From Nocardioides terrigena (GTDB lineage Bacteria > Actinomycetota > Actinomycetes > Propionibacteriales > Nocardioidaceae): DNA of 64,000 nt. Location of the stretch: positions 496,001 through 560,000 of the forward strand of contig NZ_PZYY01000001.1 in NCBI RefSeq assembly GCF_003047265.1, read 5' to 3'. The position numbers and the translations under genes are program-made. Shown here piece after piece: positions 1 through 8,509 of this stretch. The notes under the pieces are model-generated. The model made no database searches. It worked only from the letters and a program-made list of their open reading frames with translations, and was not told the origin of the DNA. Numbering within the stretch: the stretch's first letter is position 1; every line of letters starts with the position of its first letter.

Positions 1-627
1 GGTGTCCTTCAGGGCCACCACCATCTGGCTGATGATCGCCGGGATCATGATCTTCACCGCCTGGGGCAGCAGGATCACATTCATCACCTGGGACTTGCGC
101 ATCCCGATCGCGTACGCCGCCTCTGCCTGCCCGCGCGGGACGGCGTTGACGCCGGCGCGGAACACCTCGGCGAGCACGGCGCCGTTGTAGACGGTGAGGG
201 ACAGCACGACCGACCAGTAGGCGCCGTCCTCGATCGACATGCTGTTGAAGATCGCGTAGAACGAGAAGATCATCAGCATGATGACGGGCACGGCCCGGAA
301 GAACTCCACGACCAGCCAGCTGACCCAGCGCACGGGCTTGCGGTCGGAGAGCTTGCCGACGCCGAACACGAGGCCGAAGACCAGGGCGCCGAGCACGGCC
401 AGGACGGCCATGGTGATCGTGTCCAGCCAGGCCTCGCCGATCGCCCGCATGATGTTGGGCGTGACGAACGGCTCCCACAGGGCGTACTCGAACTGACCCG
501 CGTCGTAGAGCCGCTTGACGGCGTAGGCGACGAGCGCGAGGAGCACCACCACCGCGACGATGGTGTAGATGCGGTGCCGGGCGACCGTCTTGGGTCCCGG
601 CGCGTCGAAGAGGACTCCAGAAGCCAT
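1..627 (-). CDS. gluD: Glutamate-type ABC transporter permease GluD (3' end outside window)
   Basis: Inner-membrane permease of a polar amino-acid ABC importer, expected to pair with the next permease. The reading frame starts with ATG at 627 (MASGVLFDAP) and stays open to base 1, so the C-terminus lies outside the window. A hydrophobic segment near residues 23-36 is followed by further membrane spans. The permease-typical motif NAVPRGQAEAAYAIG (EAA loop, which contacts the ATPase) is visible near residue 160. The start overlaps the TAA stop of gluC by one base (TAATG), indicating translational coupling. The family assignment is secure. Glutamate as substrate is inferred from the gluABCD-like order. 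Confidence 0.85.
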   Translation of the reverse strand, partial: MASGVLFDAPGPKTVARHRIYTIVAVVVLLALVAYAVKRLYDAGQFEYALWEPFVTPNIMRAIGEAWLDTITMAVLAVLGALVFGLVFGVGKLSDRKPVRWVSWLVVEFFRAVPVIMLMIFSFYAIFNSMSIEDGAYWSVVLSLTVYNGAVLAEVFRAGVNAVPRGQAEAAYAIGMRKSQVMNVILLPQAVKIMIPAIISQMVVALKDT

Positions 628-1310
628 TACGCGATCCTCCAGCGTCGTTCGAAGGTGCCGGCGACGAGCGAGACGAGCTCGACCAGCACGACGTACCCGA
701 TGGCGAAGGCGATGAAGATGCCCCACCGCTCATCGGCGTTGTTGTTGGTCATGATCTTCATCTGCGCGGTCGCCTCGATGACGCCGAAGACGGCTGCCAC
801 CGACGTGTTCTTCAGCAGGGCGATCAGCGCGCTGGCCACCGGCGGCACAGACGCGCGGAAGGCCTGGGGGAGCACCACCTGGCGCATCACGCCGGTGAAG
901 GGCAGTCCGACCGCCCGGGCCGCCTCGGCCTGGCCCAGCGGCACGGCGTTGACGCCCGAGCGGAGAGCCTCGCACACGAACGTCGAGGTGTAGAGCGTGA
1001 GAGACACGACCGCGGTGGAGAAGAACGAGGTGAAGTCGAAGGTCCCGATGTGGACGTCGACCCACTTGAAGTTGATGCCGATCTTCGGAGCGGCGAAGGA
1101 GAAGAAGAAGAACACGGCGAGCAGGGGCGTGTTGCGCACGATCGTCACGTAGGTCGCAGCGGCCTTGGCGAGCACGGAGATGGGGCCTACGCGCATCGCG
1201 ACGAGGATCGTCCCGCCGATGAGGGAGAAGACCCCGGAGACGAGGAAGAGCAGCACGGTGTAGCCGAACGCCTTGAAGACGTCGGGAAGGCTTTCGAGTA
1301 CGGCGTCCAC
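627..1310 (-). CDS. gluC: Glutamate-type ABC transporter permease GluC
   Basis: 227-residue inner-membrane permease of the HisM/GltK family. Hydrophobic spans lie near residues 15-37, 44-72 and 88-115, and the cytoplasmic EAA loop (NAVPLGQAEAARAVGLP) is near residues 120-136. The C-terminal EGR of related proteins is replaced by a short basic tail. It follows gluB after a 17-bp hairpin and overlaps gluD by one base, so it belongs to the gluABCD-type unit read leftward. The length is normal for the family. The specific substrate is inferred. Confidence 0.88.
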   Translation of the reverse strand: MDAVLESLPDVFKAFGYTVLLFLVSGVFSLIGGTILVAMRVGPISVLAKAAATYVTIVRNTPLLAVFFFFSFAAPKIGINFKWVDVHIGTFDFTSFFSTAVVSLTLYTSTFVCEALRSGVNAVPLGQAEAARAVGLPFTGVMRQVVLPQAFRASVPPVASALIALLKNTSVAAVFGVIEATAQMKIMTNNNADERWGIFIAFAIGYVVLVELVSLVAGTFERRWRIA

Positions 1311-1344
1311 GCCGCTCCTCTCCTGTGGTGGTCCGGTGGTGCAG

Positions 1345-1385
1345 TGATCGGTCCGGACCCGCGTCGAGCGGGTCCGGACCGATCA
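1345..1385 (-). terminator. Intercistronic hairpin between gluB and gluC
   Basis: A perfect inverted repeat of 17 bp (arms 1345-1361 and 1369-1385) encloses a 7-base loop. The arms contain GGTCCGGACC. It lies just after the binding-protein gene and before the permeases. This is a common place for a partial terminator or mRNA-stabilising hairpin that keeps the binding protein in excess. No U-tract is obvious, as usual in GC-rich actinobacteria. Confidence 0.7.
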
Positions 1386-1398
1386 GTGGTGCGTCAGG

Positions 1399-2286
1399 TC
1401 AGGACTCGCAGGAGTCCATCTCGGGGAACTCGGGCGTCTCGACGCCCGAGGCGCCGAGGTTGGCCTCGAAGGCCTCGGCCCACTTGCCGTCCTCGTTGGC
1501 CGCAGTCAGCGTGTCGACGATCCACTGGCACATCTCGGGAGAGTCCTTGGAGTAGCCGACGCCGATGCGCTCCTCGGAGAACGGGTCGCCGACGACCTTG
1601 AGCTGGCCCTCGTTCTGCGCGGCGTAGCCGGCGAGGATCGTGCCGTCGGTGGTCATCGCCTCGACGGTGCCGTCGAGCACCTTGTCGACGCACTGGCTGT
1701 AGGTGTCGAAGCCGACCGGCTTCATGCCCTCGGCCTTGGCGTTGTCGAGCGAGGTCGAGCCCGTCACCGAGCAGACCTCCTTGCCCTGCAGGTCCTCGGG
1801 ACCGGCCGCGTCGGAGTCCTCGGGGACCAGCAGCTGCTGGCCGGTCACCATGTAGGGGCCGGCCTGGCCGACGACCTGGCGACGCTCGTCGGTGATGGAG
1901 TACGACGCCAGCACCAGGTCGACCTTGCCCTCCTGGAGGAAGGGCTCGCGGTTGTCGGAGATGGTCTCGATGTACTTGACCTTCGACGTGTCCTCGGGGT
2001 CGATGCCCAGGCTGGCGACCAGGATCTTGGCGATGTCCACGTCGAAGCCGGTGGGCATGTCCGAGCCGGTCTCGTTGAAGCCGAGGCCGGGCTGGTCGTA
2101 CTTGACGCCGACGTTGATGGTGCCCGCGTCGGCGAGCTCCTTCATGCGGGTGCCGTCGTCGAAGCTGGCGTCCTCGGACACCTCGACGTCGACGGACTCG
2201 GTGTCGGAGCCCGCGTCGCCGCAGGCCGCCAGGCTGAGTGCCAGTCCGATGCCGGCCACAGCGGCCTTGGTCCGGATGAATCGCAT
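1399..2286 (-). CDS. gluB: Glutamate-type ABC transporter substrate-binding lipoprotein GluB
   Basis: 295-residue extracellular solute-binding protein (SBP_bac_3 fold). The N-terminus has two basic residues, a hydrophobic stretch and a lipobox LAAC at residues 19-22, so the mature protein should be lipid-anchored at Cys22. The body shows the family features LNVGV-like entry (INVGVKYDQPG) and a GFDVDIAKILVASLG segment. It sits between the ATPase gluA and the permeases in a leftward operon. The fold class is clear. Glutamate specificity comes from gene order and overall likeness to actinobacterial GluB and was not shown by a binding-site comparison. Confidence 0.88.
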   Translation of the reverse strand: MRFIRTKAAVAGIGLALSLAACGDAGSDTESVDVEVSEDASFDDGTRMKELADAGTINVGVKYDQPGLGFNETGSDMPTGFDVDIAKILVASLGIDPEDTSKVKYIETISDNREPFLQEGKVDLVLASYSITDERRQVVGQAGPYMVTGQQLLVPEDSDAAGPEDLQGKEVCSVTGSTSLDNAKAEGMKPVGFDTYSQCVDKVLDGTVEAMTTDGTILAGYAAQNEGQLKVVGDPFSEERIGVGYSKDSPEMCQWIVDTLTAANEDGKWAEAFEANLGASGVETPEFPEMDSCES

Positions 2287-2316
2287 CTGCTTCTCCCTCG
2301 TGTGTTGGTGGGTCGA

Positions 2317-3093
2317 TCAGTGCTTGAGGATCTTGCCGAGGAAGTCCTTGGCCCGATCCGACTGCGGGTTGGTGAAGAACTCCTCGGGGGTGTTCTCCTC
2401 GACGATCGCGCCGTCGGCCATGAAGACCACCCGGTCGGCCGCCGTACGGGCGAAGCCCATCTCGTGGGTGACCACGATCATCGTCATGCCGCCCTGCGCG
2501 AGGTCGACCATGACGTCGAGGACCTCCTTGATCATCTCCGGGTCGAGGGCCGAGGTGGGCTCGTCGAAGAGCATCACCTTGGGCTCCATGGCCAGCGCGC
2601 GAGCGATCGCGACGCGCTGCTGCTGGCCACCGGAGAGCTGGGCGGGGTACTTCTCGGCCTGGTGCCCGACGCCCACGCGGTCGAGGAGCTCTCGGGCCTT
2701 CTTCTCGGCCTCGGCCTTGCCGATGCCGCGGACCTTGATCGGCCCCAGGGTGACGTTCTCGAGGATCGTCTTGTGGGCGAAGAGGTTGAAGCTCTGGAAG
2801 ACCATGCCGACCTCGGCGCGCAGGGCGGCGAGCGCCTTGCCCTCCTGCGGGAGCGGCTGGCCGTCGAGGGTGATGGTGCCGGCGTCGGTCGTCTCGAGGC
2901 GGTTGATCGTGCGGCACAGGGTGGACTTGCCGGAGCCGGAGGGTCCGATCACGACGACGACCTCACCGCGGGTCACGGTGAGCTCGATGTCCTTGAGGGC
3001 CTGCATCTGCCCGAAGTACTTTTGCACCCCGTCGAGCACGACCAGTGGTTCTCCGCGGCCGGCGCTGACGGACCCGTGCTCCATCGTCGTCAT
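2317..3093 (-). CDS. gluA: Glutamate-type ABC transporter ATP-binding protein GluA
   Basis: 258-residue ATPase that powers amino-acid uptake at the cytoplasmic face. Walker A is GPSGSGKST at residues 50-58. The Q-loop region VFQSFNLF, the signature [15 protein letters not shown], Walker B ([14 protein letters not shown]) and the switch histidine (VVTHEMGFA) are all present. It is the first gene of the leftward gluABCD unit. A terminator for the preceding gene lies just upstream, so transcription likely starts in the roughly 100 bp before this ATG. An initiator at residue 4 (MEHGS) is also possible. Confidence 0.9.
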   Translation of the reverse strand: MTTMEHGSVSAGRGEPLVVLDGVQKYFGQMQALKDIELTVTRGEVVVVIGPSGSGKSTLCRTINRLETTDAGTITLDGQPLPQEGKALAALRAEVGMVFQSFNLFAHKTILENVTLGPIKVRGIGKAEAEKKARELLDRVGVGHQAEKYPAQLSGGQQQRVAIARALAMEPKVMLFDEPTSALDPEMIKEVLDVMVDLAQGGMTMIVVTHEMGFARTAADRVVFMADGAIVEENTPEEFFTNPQSDRAKDFLGKILKH

Positions 3094-3170
3094 GAGCGCA
3101 ACCTATAGCCCGGCGACCCTCGGGGGCCATCGACGTCGCGGGGGCACACGCAATCGTGACCGGAACGACG

Positions 3171-3201
3171 CCGCCCGGCGACCACGTGGGTCGCCGGGCG
3201 G
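3171..3201 (-). terminator. Rho-independent-like terminator after the aldose dehydrogenase gene
   Basis: A perfect 13-bp GC-rich stem (3171-3183 with 3189-3201) encloses a 5-base loop. It lies 40 bp beyond the stop of the 3241-5529 gene and upstream of gluA, so it separates the two leftward units. Confidence 0.75.
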
Positions 3202-3240
3202 GTCGGTTCCCCGCGCGCGTTCACTCGCGCGGGAGGGTGC

Positions 3241-5529
3241 TCACCGCAGGAGGCGGCGGTACTGCCGGGCCACCTCGGACGCGGAGGCCGCGTCGTCGAG
3301 GAACATCAGCCCGTCCATGCGGCAGTTGCACGGGTTGCGCTGCGACCCGTCCTGGGGGAAGGACCCGCCGATCTTGATGCCGCGCGGGTTGGTCGGGGAC
3401 GTCCCGGTCCCGTCGACCTGCCACGGGTCGCCCGGGTTGGTGTAGAACCCGTCCACGGCCTGGCCGTTGCGGTACAGCGCCATCGTGCCGGCGGTGTAGT
3501 CGAACGTCGCCGCCAGGTGCACCCACTCCCCGTCCGGCAGCAGCTCCTGCCAGGGCGCGGTGGCCGCGAAGGTCTGCGACGACCCGGTGTCGAGCCGCCG
3601 GCCGAGGGCGACCAGCTTGAGCTCGCCGTTGACGTTGATCAGCTCGAGCAGGGCACGGACGCCGTGCCCGTCGGAGTTGCCCGACAGCACGCCGGCGAGG
3701 CCGATGGCGTTGAAGCCCGCCGTCGGGTTGGTGCCGCCCATCTTGAACCAGCCCATCACGGTGATGCCCTCGGCGCCAGCGAACCGTGACAGGGAGGCCA
3801 CGCCGTCGCTGTCGGACTCGTAGACCCCCGCCTTCCACGGAGTGCCGGTCGGCGACTCGGCCGTGCTGTGCAGCTGGAGGGCGTTGTTGGAGCCGGGGTA
3901 GGCGCCGTCGTCCACCCGCATCTGCTCGCCACCGTTGACGAGGCGGATCAGCGTCCGGCTCGGGCCCTGGTCGACCTCGTAGGAGTCGTTGGCGGCGAAG
4001 GGGTGCTCGAAGTCGTACGCCGCCACGACGTCGTCCGCGAGTGCCGGCTCGACGTCCTGCGGCACCGGGGCCCGGGTGGTGTCGACGACCTTCCAGACCA
4101 TCCCGTTGGCCTTGGCCAGCAGGTAGAGGCTGCGGTCGTCGTCGGTGCCGAAGCGCAGGTCGACACGGCCGTCACCGACGAAGTCGGACATCCGCATCCG
4201 CGTGCCGGCGGTGTCGTAGAGCTGGAGCTCCTGCACGGTCGCCTCGCGGGCGGAGTCGTCGCGCATGTGCGCGGCGGTGGTGTAGTAGACCTCGCCCTTG
4301 ACGAGGTCGCCGAAGACGTACTTGCCCTTCAGGCCGGGCAGGTCGCCCCGGTGCACGTGGCCGCCGGAGATGGCGTGGCCCGAGTCGGAGTTGCAGCCCC
4401 AGTTGGCCGGTGTCTCGTGCGCGTACGACGCCACGGGGAAGTCGTAGCCCTTCGCGGCCTGCTCCTCGGTCATCGGGTCGAGGCGGCACTGCGTGTCGTT
4501 CTGGTAGTCCAGGCGCGACTCGACGTCCGGCCAGCCGAAGTCGTCACCCCGGTCGACCTCGTAGACGGCCTCGATGGCGCGCTGGCCGATGTGGCCGAGG
4601 AACATCTCGTGCTTGCCCTCCGCGTCCCAGCTGAACCGGTGCGGGTCGCGCATGCCGATCGCCCAGATCTCTCCGAGCGCTCCGGGCTCGCCGACCCACG
4701 GGTTGGTGTCGGGGACGCCGTACTGACCGTTGGGCGAGTCGGTGCCGGCCGGGTCGATGCGCAGGATCTTGCCGGACGGGTCGGACAGCCGCTGGGGGAT
4801 GTCGGACTCGACGCCGTACCCACCGTCGCCGACGGCGAGGTAGAGCAGGCCGTAGTCCTCGTCGCCGGGCTCCGCGGTCGGGTTGAAGTCGATCTGCTGG
4901 ATGGCGTGGATCTGCGAGGCGAACCGGTAGCGGAACAGCTCACGACGGGTGCCGTCGAAGGTGTCGGCGGCCGGGTCGTCGGCGGTCCACTCGGTGACGA
5001 CGCTCTGCACGCCGCTCGAGCGGAGCGGCTGCCCCTCGTAGGTCTGCTCACCGGGAGCGGTCGGGTTCTCGGTGTGGGTCGTGTAGAACTTCCCGTTGTC
5101 CTCGAACTCGGGGTGGAAGGTCACGAAGCCGAAGCCCGAGCCCAGTCCGCGCCAGGCCAGGAACTCCGGGAACTCGGCCTTGACGTCGAGGTAGACCGAC
5201 GGCTGACGGTCCTCGAGGAAGTAGAGCTGGCCGTTGAGGTCCGGGACGTAGAGCCGGTCCGAGCCGTCGGGGATCTCACCGATGTGGTTGATCCGGTTGT
5301 GGCGGGTGCCGATGCGGACGTCGGTCCACGGACCGTTGGGCGTCGACGCCGGCAGCTGGGCGTACTCCTCGAGCACGAGCCCGAGCGTGGAGGGGAGCGG
5401 GTCGGGCGGGATCGGGGGTGCGCCGGGCCCGGAGGGGTCCTGCGCGGTGGCCGGGGTGGCCAGGGGGGAGAGAGCCGCTGCCATCAGTGAAGTGGTGGCG
5501 GCAGCGACCCACCAGCGTGTCGTTCGCAT
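3241..5529 (-). CDS. Secreted PQQ-dependent sugar (aldose/sorbosone) dehydrogenase-like protein with C-terminal LamG domain
   Basis: 762 residues. A signal peptide covers about residues 1-29 (ending TPATA). The region of about residues 65-480 resembles the six-bladed beta-propeller of soluble glucose/sorbosone dehydrogenases, with blade-type segments such as RLYVPDLNGQLYFLED, LYLAVGDGG and the RDPHRFSWD stretch. About residues 560-755 form a concanavalin/LamG-like module (VHLAATFDYTAGTMALYRNGQ). The likely role is oxidation of a sugar, or binding of a polysaccharide, outside the cell with PQQ as cofactor. Cofactor use is a family inference. It sits at the end of the leftward catabolic gene set. 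A hairpin at 5601-5639 precedes it, so it may also have its own promoter. Confidence 0.8.
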   Translation of the reverse strand: MRTTRWWVAAATTSLMAAALSPLATPATAQDPSGPGAPPIPPDPLPSTLGLVLEEYAQLPASTPNGPWTDVRIGTRHNRINHIGEIPDGSDRLYVPDLNGQLYFLEDRQPSVYLDVKAEFPEFLAWRGLGSGFGFVTFHPEFEDNGKFYTTHTENPTAPGEQTYEGQPLRSSGVQSVVTEWTADDPAADTFDGTRRELFRYRFASQIHAIQQIDFNPTAEPGDEDYGLLYLAVGDGGYGVESDIPQRLSDPSGKILRIDPAGTDSPNGQYGVPDTNPWVGEPGALGEIWAIGMRDPHRFSWDAEGKHEMFLGHIGQRAIEAVYEVDRGDDFGWPDVESRLDYQNDTQCRLDPMTEEQAAKGYDFPVASYAHETPANWGCNSDSGHAISGGHVHRGDLPGLKGKYVFGDLVKGEVYYTTAAHMRDDSAREATVQELQLYDTAGTRMRMSDFVGDGRVDLRFGTDDDRSLYLLAKANGMVWKVVDTTRAPVPQDVEPALADDVVAAYDFEHPFAANDSYEVDQGPSRTLIRLVNGGEQMRVDDGAYPGSNNALQLHSTAESPTGTPWKAGVYESDSDGVASLSRFAGAEGITVMGWFKMGGTNPTAGFNAIGLAGVLSGNSDGHGVRALLELINVNGELKLVALGRRLDTGSSQTFAATAPWQELLPDGEWVHLAATFDYTAGTMALYRNGQAVDGFYTNPGDPWQVDGTGTSPTNPRGIKIGGSFPQDGSQRNPCNCRMDGLMFLDDAASASEVARQYRRLLR

Positions 5530-5600
5530 GGGGTGTCCCTACTGTTGTGGTGGTTGGAGACAACTGCTGCCGCGGTTTCCTTGGCCGGGTCCGTGGCAGC

Positions 5601-5639
5601 CCTCGTCGGTCCCCCGACGCAGTCAGGGGACCGACGGGG
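5601..5639 (-). terminator. Hairpin between the two secreted-protein genes
   Basis: An 11-bp perfect stem (5604-5614 with 5626-5636) encloses an 11-base loop and can be extended outward through a G-U pair. It lies 13 bp after the stop of the 5652-6353 gene and probably ends or attenuates the long operon before the dehydrogenase gene. Confidence 0.65.
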
Positions 5640-5651
5640 ATCAGGAGACGG

Positions 5652-6353
5652 TCACGAGACCGTGCCGACCGCGCGGAAGTGCCGCGCGCGGCCGTAGTTG
5701 TCGAACGAGCCGAAGCCGACCCGTCCGCCGGAGAAGGTGGTGTCCGTGGCGGTCATCAGGGGCTCGCTCGCCCCGTCGACGTACGCCGCGATCTCGCCGC
5801 TGGCGGCGTCGTACTCGACCCGCACGTCGTGCCACTCGGCGTCCGTCACCGCGGGGGGAGCGCCCACCGAGCCGTTCCACTGGTCGTCGATGCGGCGGCG
5901 GTCGGCGTTGTCGACGACGAAGATCCCGTTGTGGGGATAGATCGTGTTGTCCTGCGAGAAGTGCGCGTAGTAGAAGCGCTTCGGGCCCTGGTAGTTCCAC
6001 ACCACGATCACGTCGCGGTTGCTCACCGTGACCGACTCGTCGAGCCGGACCTCCGTGTCGATGGTGACGTCGGTGAGCTCGGGACCCTTCGAGACGATGG
6101 CGTACTCGAACGGGCGTCGCACCCCGTCGTTGGGGTTCGTGCCCGGCCGGGTGAGCACGAGCTGGTTGCCGTCGTAGTCCCACAGGTCGTCGGTCAGCGG
6201 GTCCCAGTGCTGCGGCGTCGCCGGGGCGACGACGTGCACCTGCTCCGGCCCGACGGCCGCCTCCGGGGCGGCTCCGGCCAGGGTCGGGGTGAGGGCCAGC
6301 GCCCCCGCCCACGCGGCGATCCCGAGCGTGATCGTCCTCCGTCTGTGCTGCAT
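5652..6353 (-). CDS. Secreted concanavalin-like (DUF1080/3-keto-disaccharide hydrolase-like) protein
   Basis: 233 residues with a signal peptide (arginine-rich start, hydrophobic stretch, cleavage near APEAA). The body is a beta-rich lectin-like fold. The C-terminal stretch with VRVEYDAASGEIAAYVDG and GRVGFGSFDNYGRARHF is typical of DUF1080 or LamG sandwich proteins. Some DUF1080 members hydrolyse 3-keto-glycosides, which would fit the Gfo/Idh oxidoreductase upstream. No catalytic residues can be assigned from sequence alone, so carbohydrate binding without catalysis is equally possible. It starts 54 bp after the isomerase stop and is probably co-transcribed. Confidence 0.7.
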   Translation of the reverse strand: MQHRRRTITLGIAAWAGALALTPTLAGAAPEAAVGPEQVHVVAPATPQHWDPLTDDLWDYDGNQLVLTRPGTNPNDGVRRPFEYAIVSKGPELTDVTIDTEVRLDESVTVSNRDVIVVWNYQGPKRFYYAHFSQDNTIYPHNGIFVVDNADRRRIDDQWNGSVGAPPAVTDAEWHDVRVEYDAASGEIAAYVDGASEPLMTATDTTFSGGRVGFGSFDNYGRARHFRAVGTVS

Positions 6354-6407
6354 GTGCTCACGTCCTTTCCGAGTTGATGTGAGTGGTGCGCGACCGGGAG
6401 CCGTGGG

Positions 6408-7319
6408 TCAGAGGTGCGGCTCCACGAGCTCGACGTAGCGACGCGCGAGGGTGGCCAGGACGGCGTCGCCGTCGGCGGCCCAGACGTCGGCGTTGAAGAT
6501 CTCCACCTCGACGTCGCCGCGGTAGCCGGCAGCGGCGACGCAGGCGGTGAGGTGGGGGAAGTCGATGTGCCCGTCGCCCATCATCCCGCGGGAGAGCAGG
6601 GTGTCGGCGGGGAGCGGGGTGATCCACTCGCACACCTGGTAGCTGGCGATGCGCGCGCCGGCGCGGGCGACCTGCTCCTCGACGCCCGGCTCCCACCAGA
6701 CGTGGAAGGTGTCGACGACGACGCCGACGGCCTCCACCGGGAGCGGCTCGGCGATGTCGAGGGCCTGGGCCAGCGTGGACACGACGCCGCGGTCGGCGGC
6801 GAAGATCGGGTGCATCGGCTCGATGGCGAGACGGACGCCGACCTCGAGGGCGTGCGGGACCAGGGCCTCGACCGCGGCGGCGGCCCGTGCCCGGGCGCCG
6901 ACCAGGTCGCGGTCGCCGGCGGGCAGGCCGCCGGGCACCAGCACCAGGCACGGGGCGCCGAGCTCGGCGGCCTCGTCGAGGGCGCGGCGGTTGTCGTCGT
7001 GGCGCTCGCGCTGCTCGGCCGGGTCGGCGGTGGTGAAGAAGCCTCCGCGGCAGACCGACGAGACGCGCAGCCCGGCGTCGCGCAGCCAGCCGGCGGCCGT
7101 GCTGACCCCGACCTCGAGGACCGGCTCGCGCCACGCCCCGATCGAGGGGAGGCCGGCCCGCCCGCACCCGTCGATGGCCTCGCGCAGCGACCAGCCGTCG
7201 ACCGTCTTCTGGTTGAGCGACAGCCGCGCCAGCCGCGGGTCGCCGGGCTCCGGGGTGGTCGTGCGGGCAGGGGCGCCGCTGGGGACGTCGGTGCCGGTGA
7301 CTGTTGTCGTGGCGGTCAT
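6408..7319 (-). CDS. Sugar phosphate isomerase/epimerase-type TIM-barrel protein
   Basis: 303 residues of the AP-endonuclease-2/xylose-isomerase-like barrel family. The family pattern is visible as LSLNQKTVDGWSLREAID, a LVLVPGG strand, LAIEPMHP (metal-ligand Glu) and VVVDTFHVWWEPG (Asp and His ligands), ending with HIDFPHL and VEVEIFN. The ATG at 7319 overlaps the upstream stop as ATGA, which fixes the start and shows coupling. A cytoplasmic isomerase, epimerase or eliminase acting on an oxidised sugar is likely. The exact reaction is unknown. Confidence 0.8.
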   Translation of the reverse strand: MTATTTVTGTDVPSGAPARTTTPEPGDPRLARLSLNQKTVDGWSLREAIDGCGRAGLPSIGAWREPVLEVGVSTAAGWLRDAGLRVSSVCRGGFFTTADPAEQRERHDDNRRALDEAAELGAPCLVLVPGGLPAGDRDLVGARARAAAAVEALVPHALEVGVRLAIEPMHPIFAADRGVVSTLAQALDIAEPLPVEAVGVVVDTFHVWWEPGVEEQVARAGARIASYQVCEWITPLPADTLLSRGMMGDGHIDFPHLTACVAAAGYRGDVEVEIFNADVWAADGDAVLATLARRYVELVEPHL

Positions 7320-8509
7320 CGGGTGACCCCCGCGCCCTCGAGCCACACGCCGAGCCGGTGGGCGGCGAGGTCGGGATCGGGCAGCAGCCGGGCGTCGTTG
7401 GCCAGCTCGAACAGCCGACCCAGGTGCACGGCGCTGCGCGCCGACTGGAGGCCGCCGACCATCGTGAAGCCCGGCTGGTGGCCGCTGAGCCACGACAGGA
7501 ACGCGATGCCGGTCTTGTAGTGGTAGGTCGGGGCCTCGAAGACGTGGCGCGAGAGCGGCAGCGTCGGCGCCATCTCCGCGTCGTACGTCGCGAGGTCGCC
7601 CTCGTCGAGCGCCGCCAGCGCCGCGGCGGCCGCGGGCGCGATTGCCGCGAAGGCGCCCAGCAGCGCGTCGGAGTGGTGGGTGCCGTCCCCCCGGATCAGC
7701 TCGGGGTAGTTGAAGTCGTCGCCGGTGTAGAGGCGCACCCCCGCAGGGAGCGCTGCCCGGAGGCCGAGCTCGTGCTCGGCGGAGAGCAGCGAGACCTTGA
7801 CCCCGTCGACCTTGTCGGCATGGGCGCGGACGAGGTCGAGGAAGGTCGCGGTGGCGGCGTCCACGTCGGTGCTGCCCCAGTAGCCGCGCAGGTGCGGGTC
7901 GAACACCTCGCCGAGCCAGTGCAGGACGACGGGCTCGCGCACCTGGCCGAGCACCGCGTCGTACACCGACAGGTAGTCGTCAGGGGTGCGGGCCAGGGCG
8001 GCGAGGTGCCGCGAGGCCATCACGATGACCTGCGAGCCGCACGACTCGACGTACGCGACCTGTTCGAGGTAGGCCTCGCGCACGTCGGCCAGCGAGGCGA
8101 GGTCGGTGGCGTGGTCGGTGCCGGCGCCGGAGGCGATCCGGGCGCCGTGCTCGCGGGCCTGGTCGGCGCTGCGGCGGACGAGCTCCTGCACGGCCGGCCA
8201 GTCGAGGCCCATGTTGCGCTGTGCGGTGTCCATCGCCTCGGCGACGCCGAAGCCGTAGGAGAACAGGTGCGCCCGGAAGGCCAGGGTCGCGTCCCAGTCG
8301 ACGACAGCGGGGGCGCCGGGCACGTTCTCGCCGCGCGGGTCGGCCACCACGTGGGCGGCGGCGAAGCAGACCCGGCTGGTCGAGCCACCCGGTCGCTGCT
8401 GCCACTCCCGCGGCTCACGGAGCTCGACGTCGCGCCATCCGCCGTCGGGACCCGGGATCCCGACGGCGGACCTGTGGCGGGTGGTACTGGTGATCGAGGG
8501 AGCACTCAC
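7316..8509 (-). CDS. DUF993 family protein (dihydrodipicolinate synthase/aldolase-like)
   Basis: 397 residues. The GTG at 8509 overlaps the stop of the oxidoreductase gene (GTGA). The protein looks like a DUF993 member, a TIM-barrel group related to dihydrodipicolinate synthase and class I aldolases. The segment DKVDGVKVSLLS contains the lysine best placed to be a Schiff-base residue, followed by LYTGDDFNYPELI. DUF993 proteins have no well-known assigned reaction. The setting between an oxidoreductase and an isomerase suggests cleavage of an oxidised sugar or polyol. The C-terminal GGLQSARSAVHL stretch is consistent with substrate-phosphate or carboxylate binding (inference). Confidence 0.75.
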   Translation of the reverse strand: MSAPSITSTTRHRSAVGIPGPDGGWRDVELREPREWQQRPGGSTSRVCFAAAHVVADPRGENVPGAPAVVDWDATLAFRAHLFSYGFGVAEAMDTAQRNMGLDWPAVQELVRRSADQAREHGARIASGAGTDHATDLASLADVREAYLEQVAYVESCGSQVIVMASRHLAALARTPDDYLSVYDAVLGQVREPVVLHWLGEVFDPHLRGYWGSTDVDAATATFLDLVRAHADKVDGVKVSLLSAEHELGLRAALPAGVRLYTGDDFNYPELIRGDGTHHSDALLGAFAAIAPAAAAALAALDEGDLATYDAEMAPTLPLSRHVFEAPTYHYKTGIAFLSWLSGHQPGFTMVGGLQSARSAVHLGRLFELANDARLLPDPDLAAHRLGVWLEGAGVTR

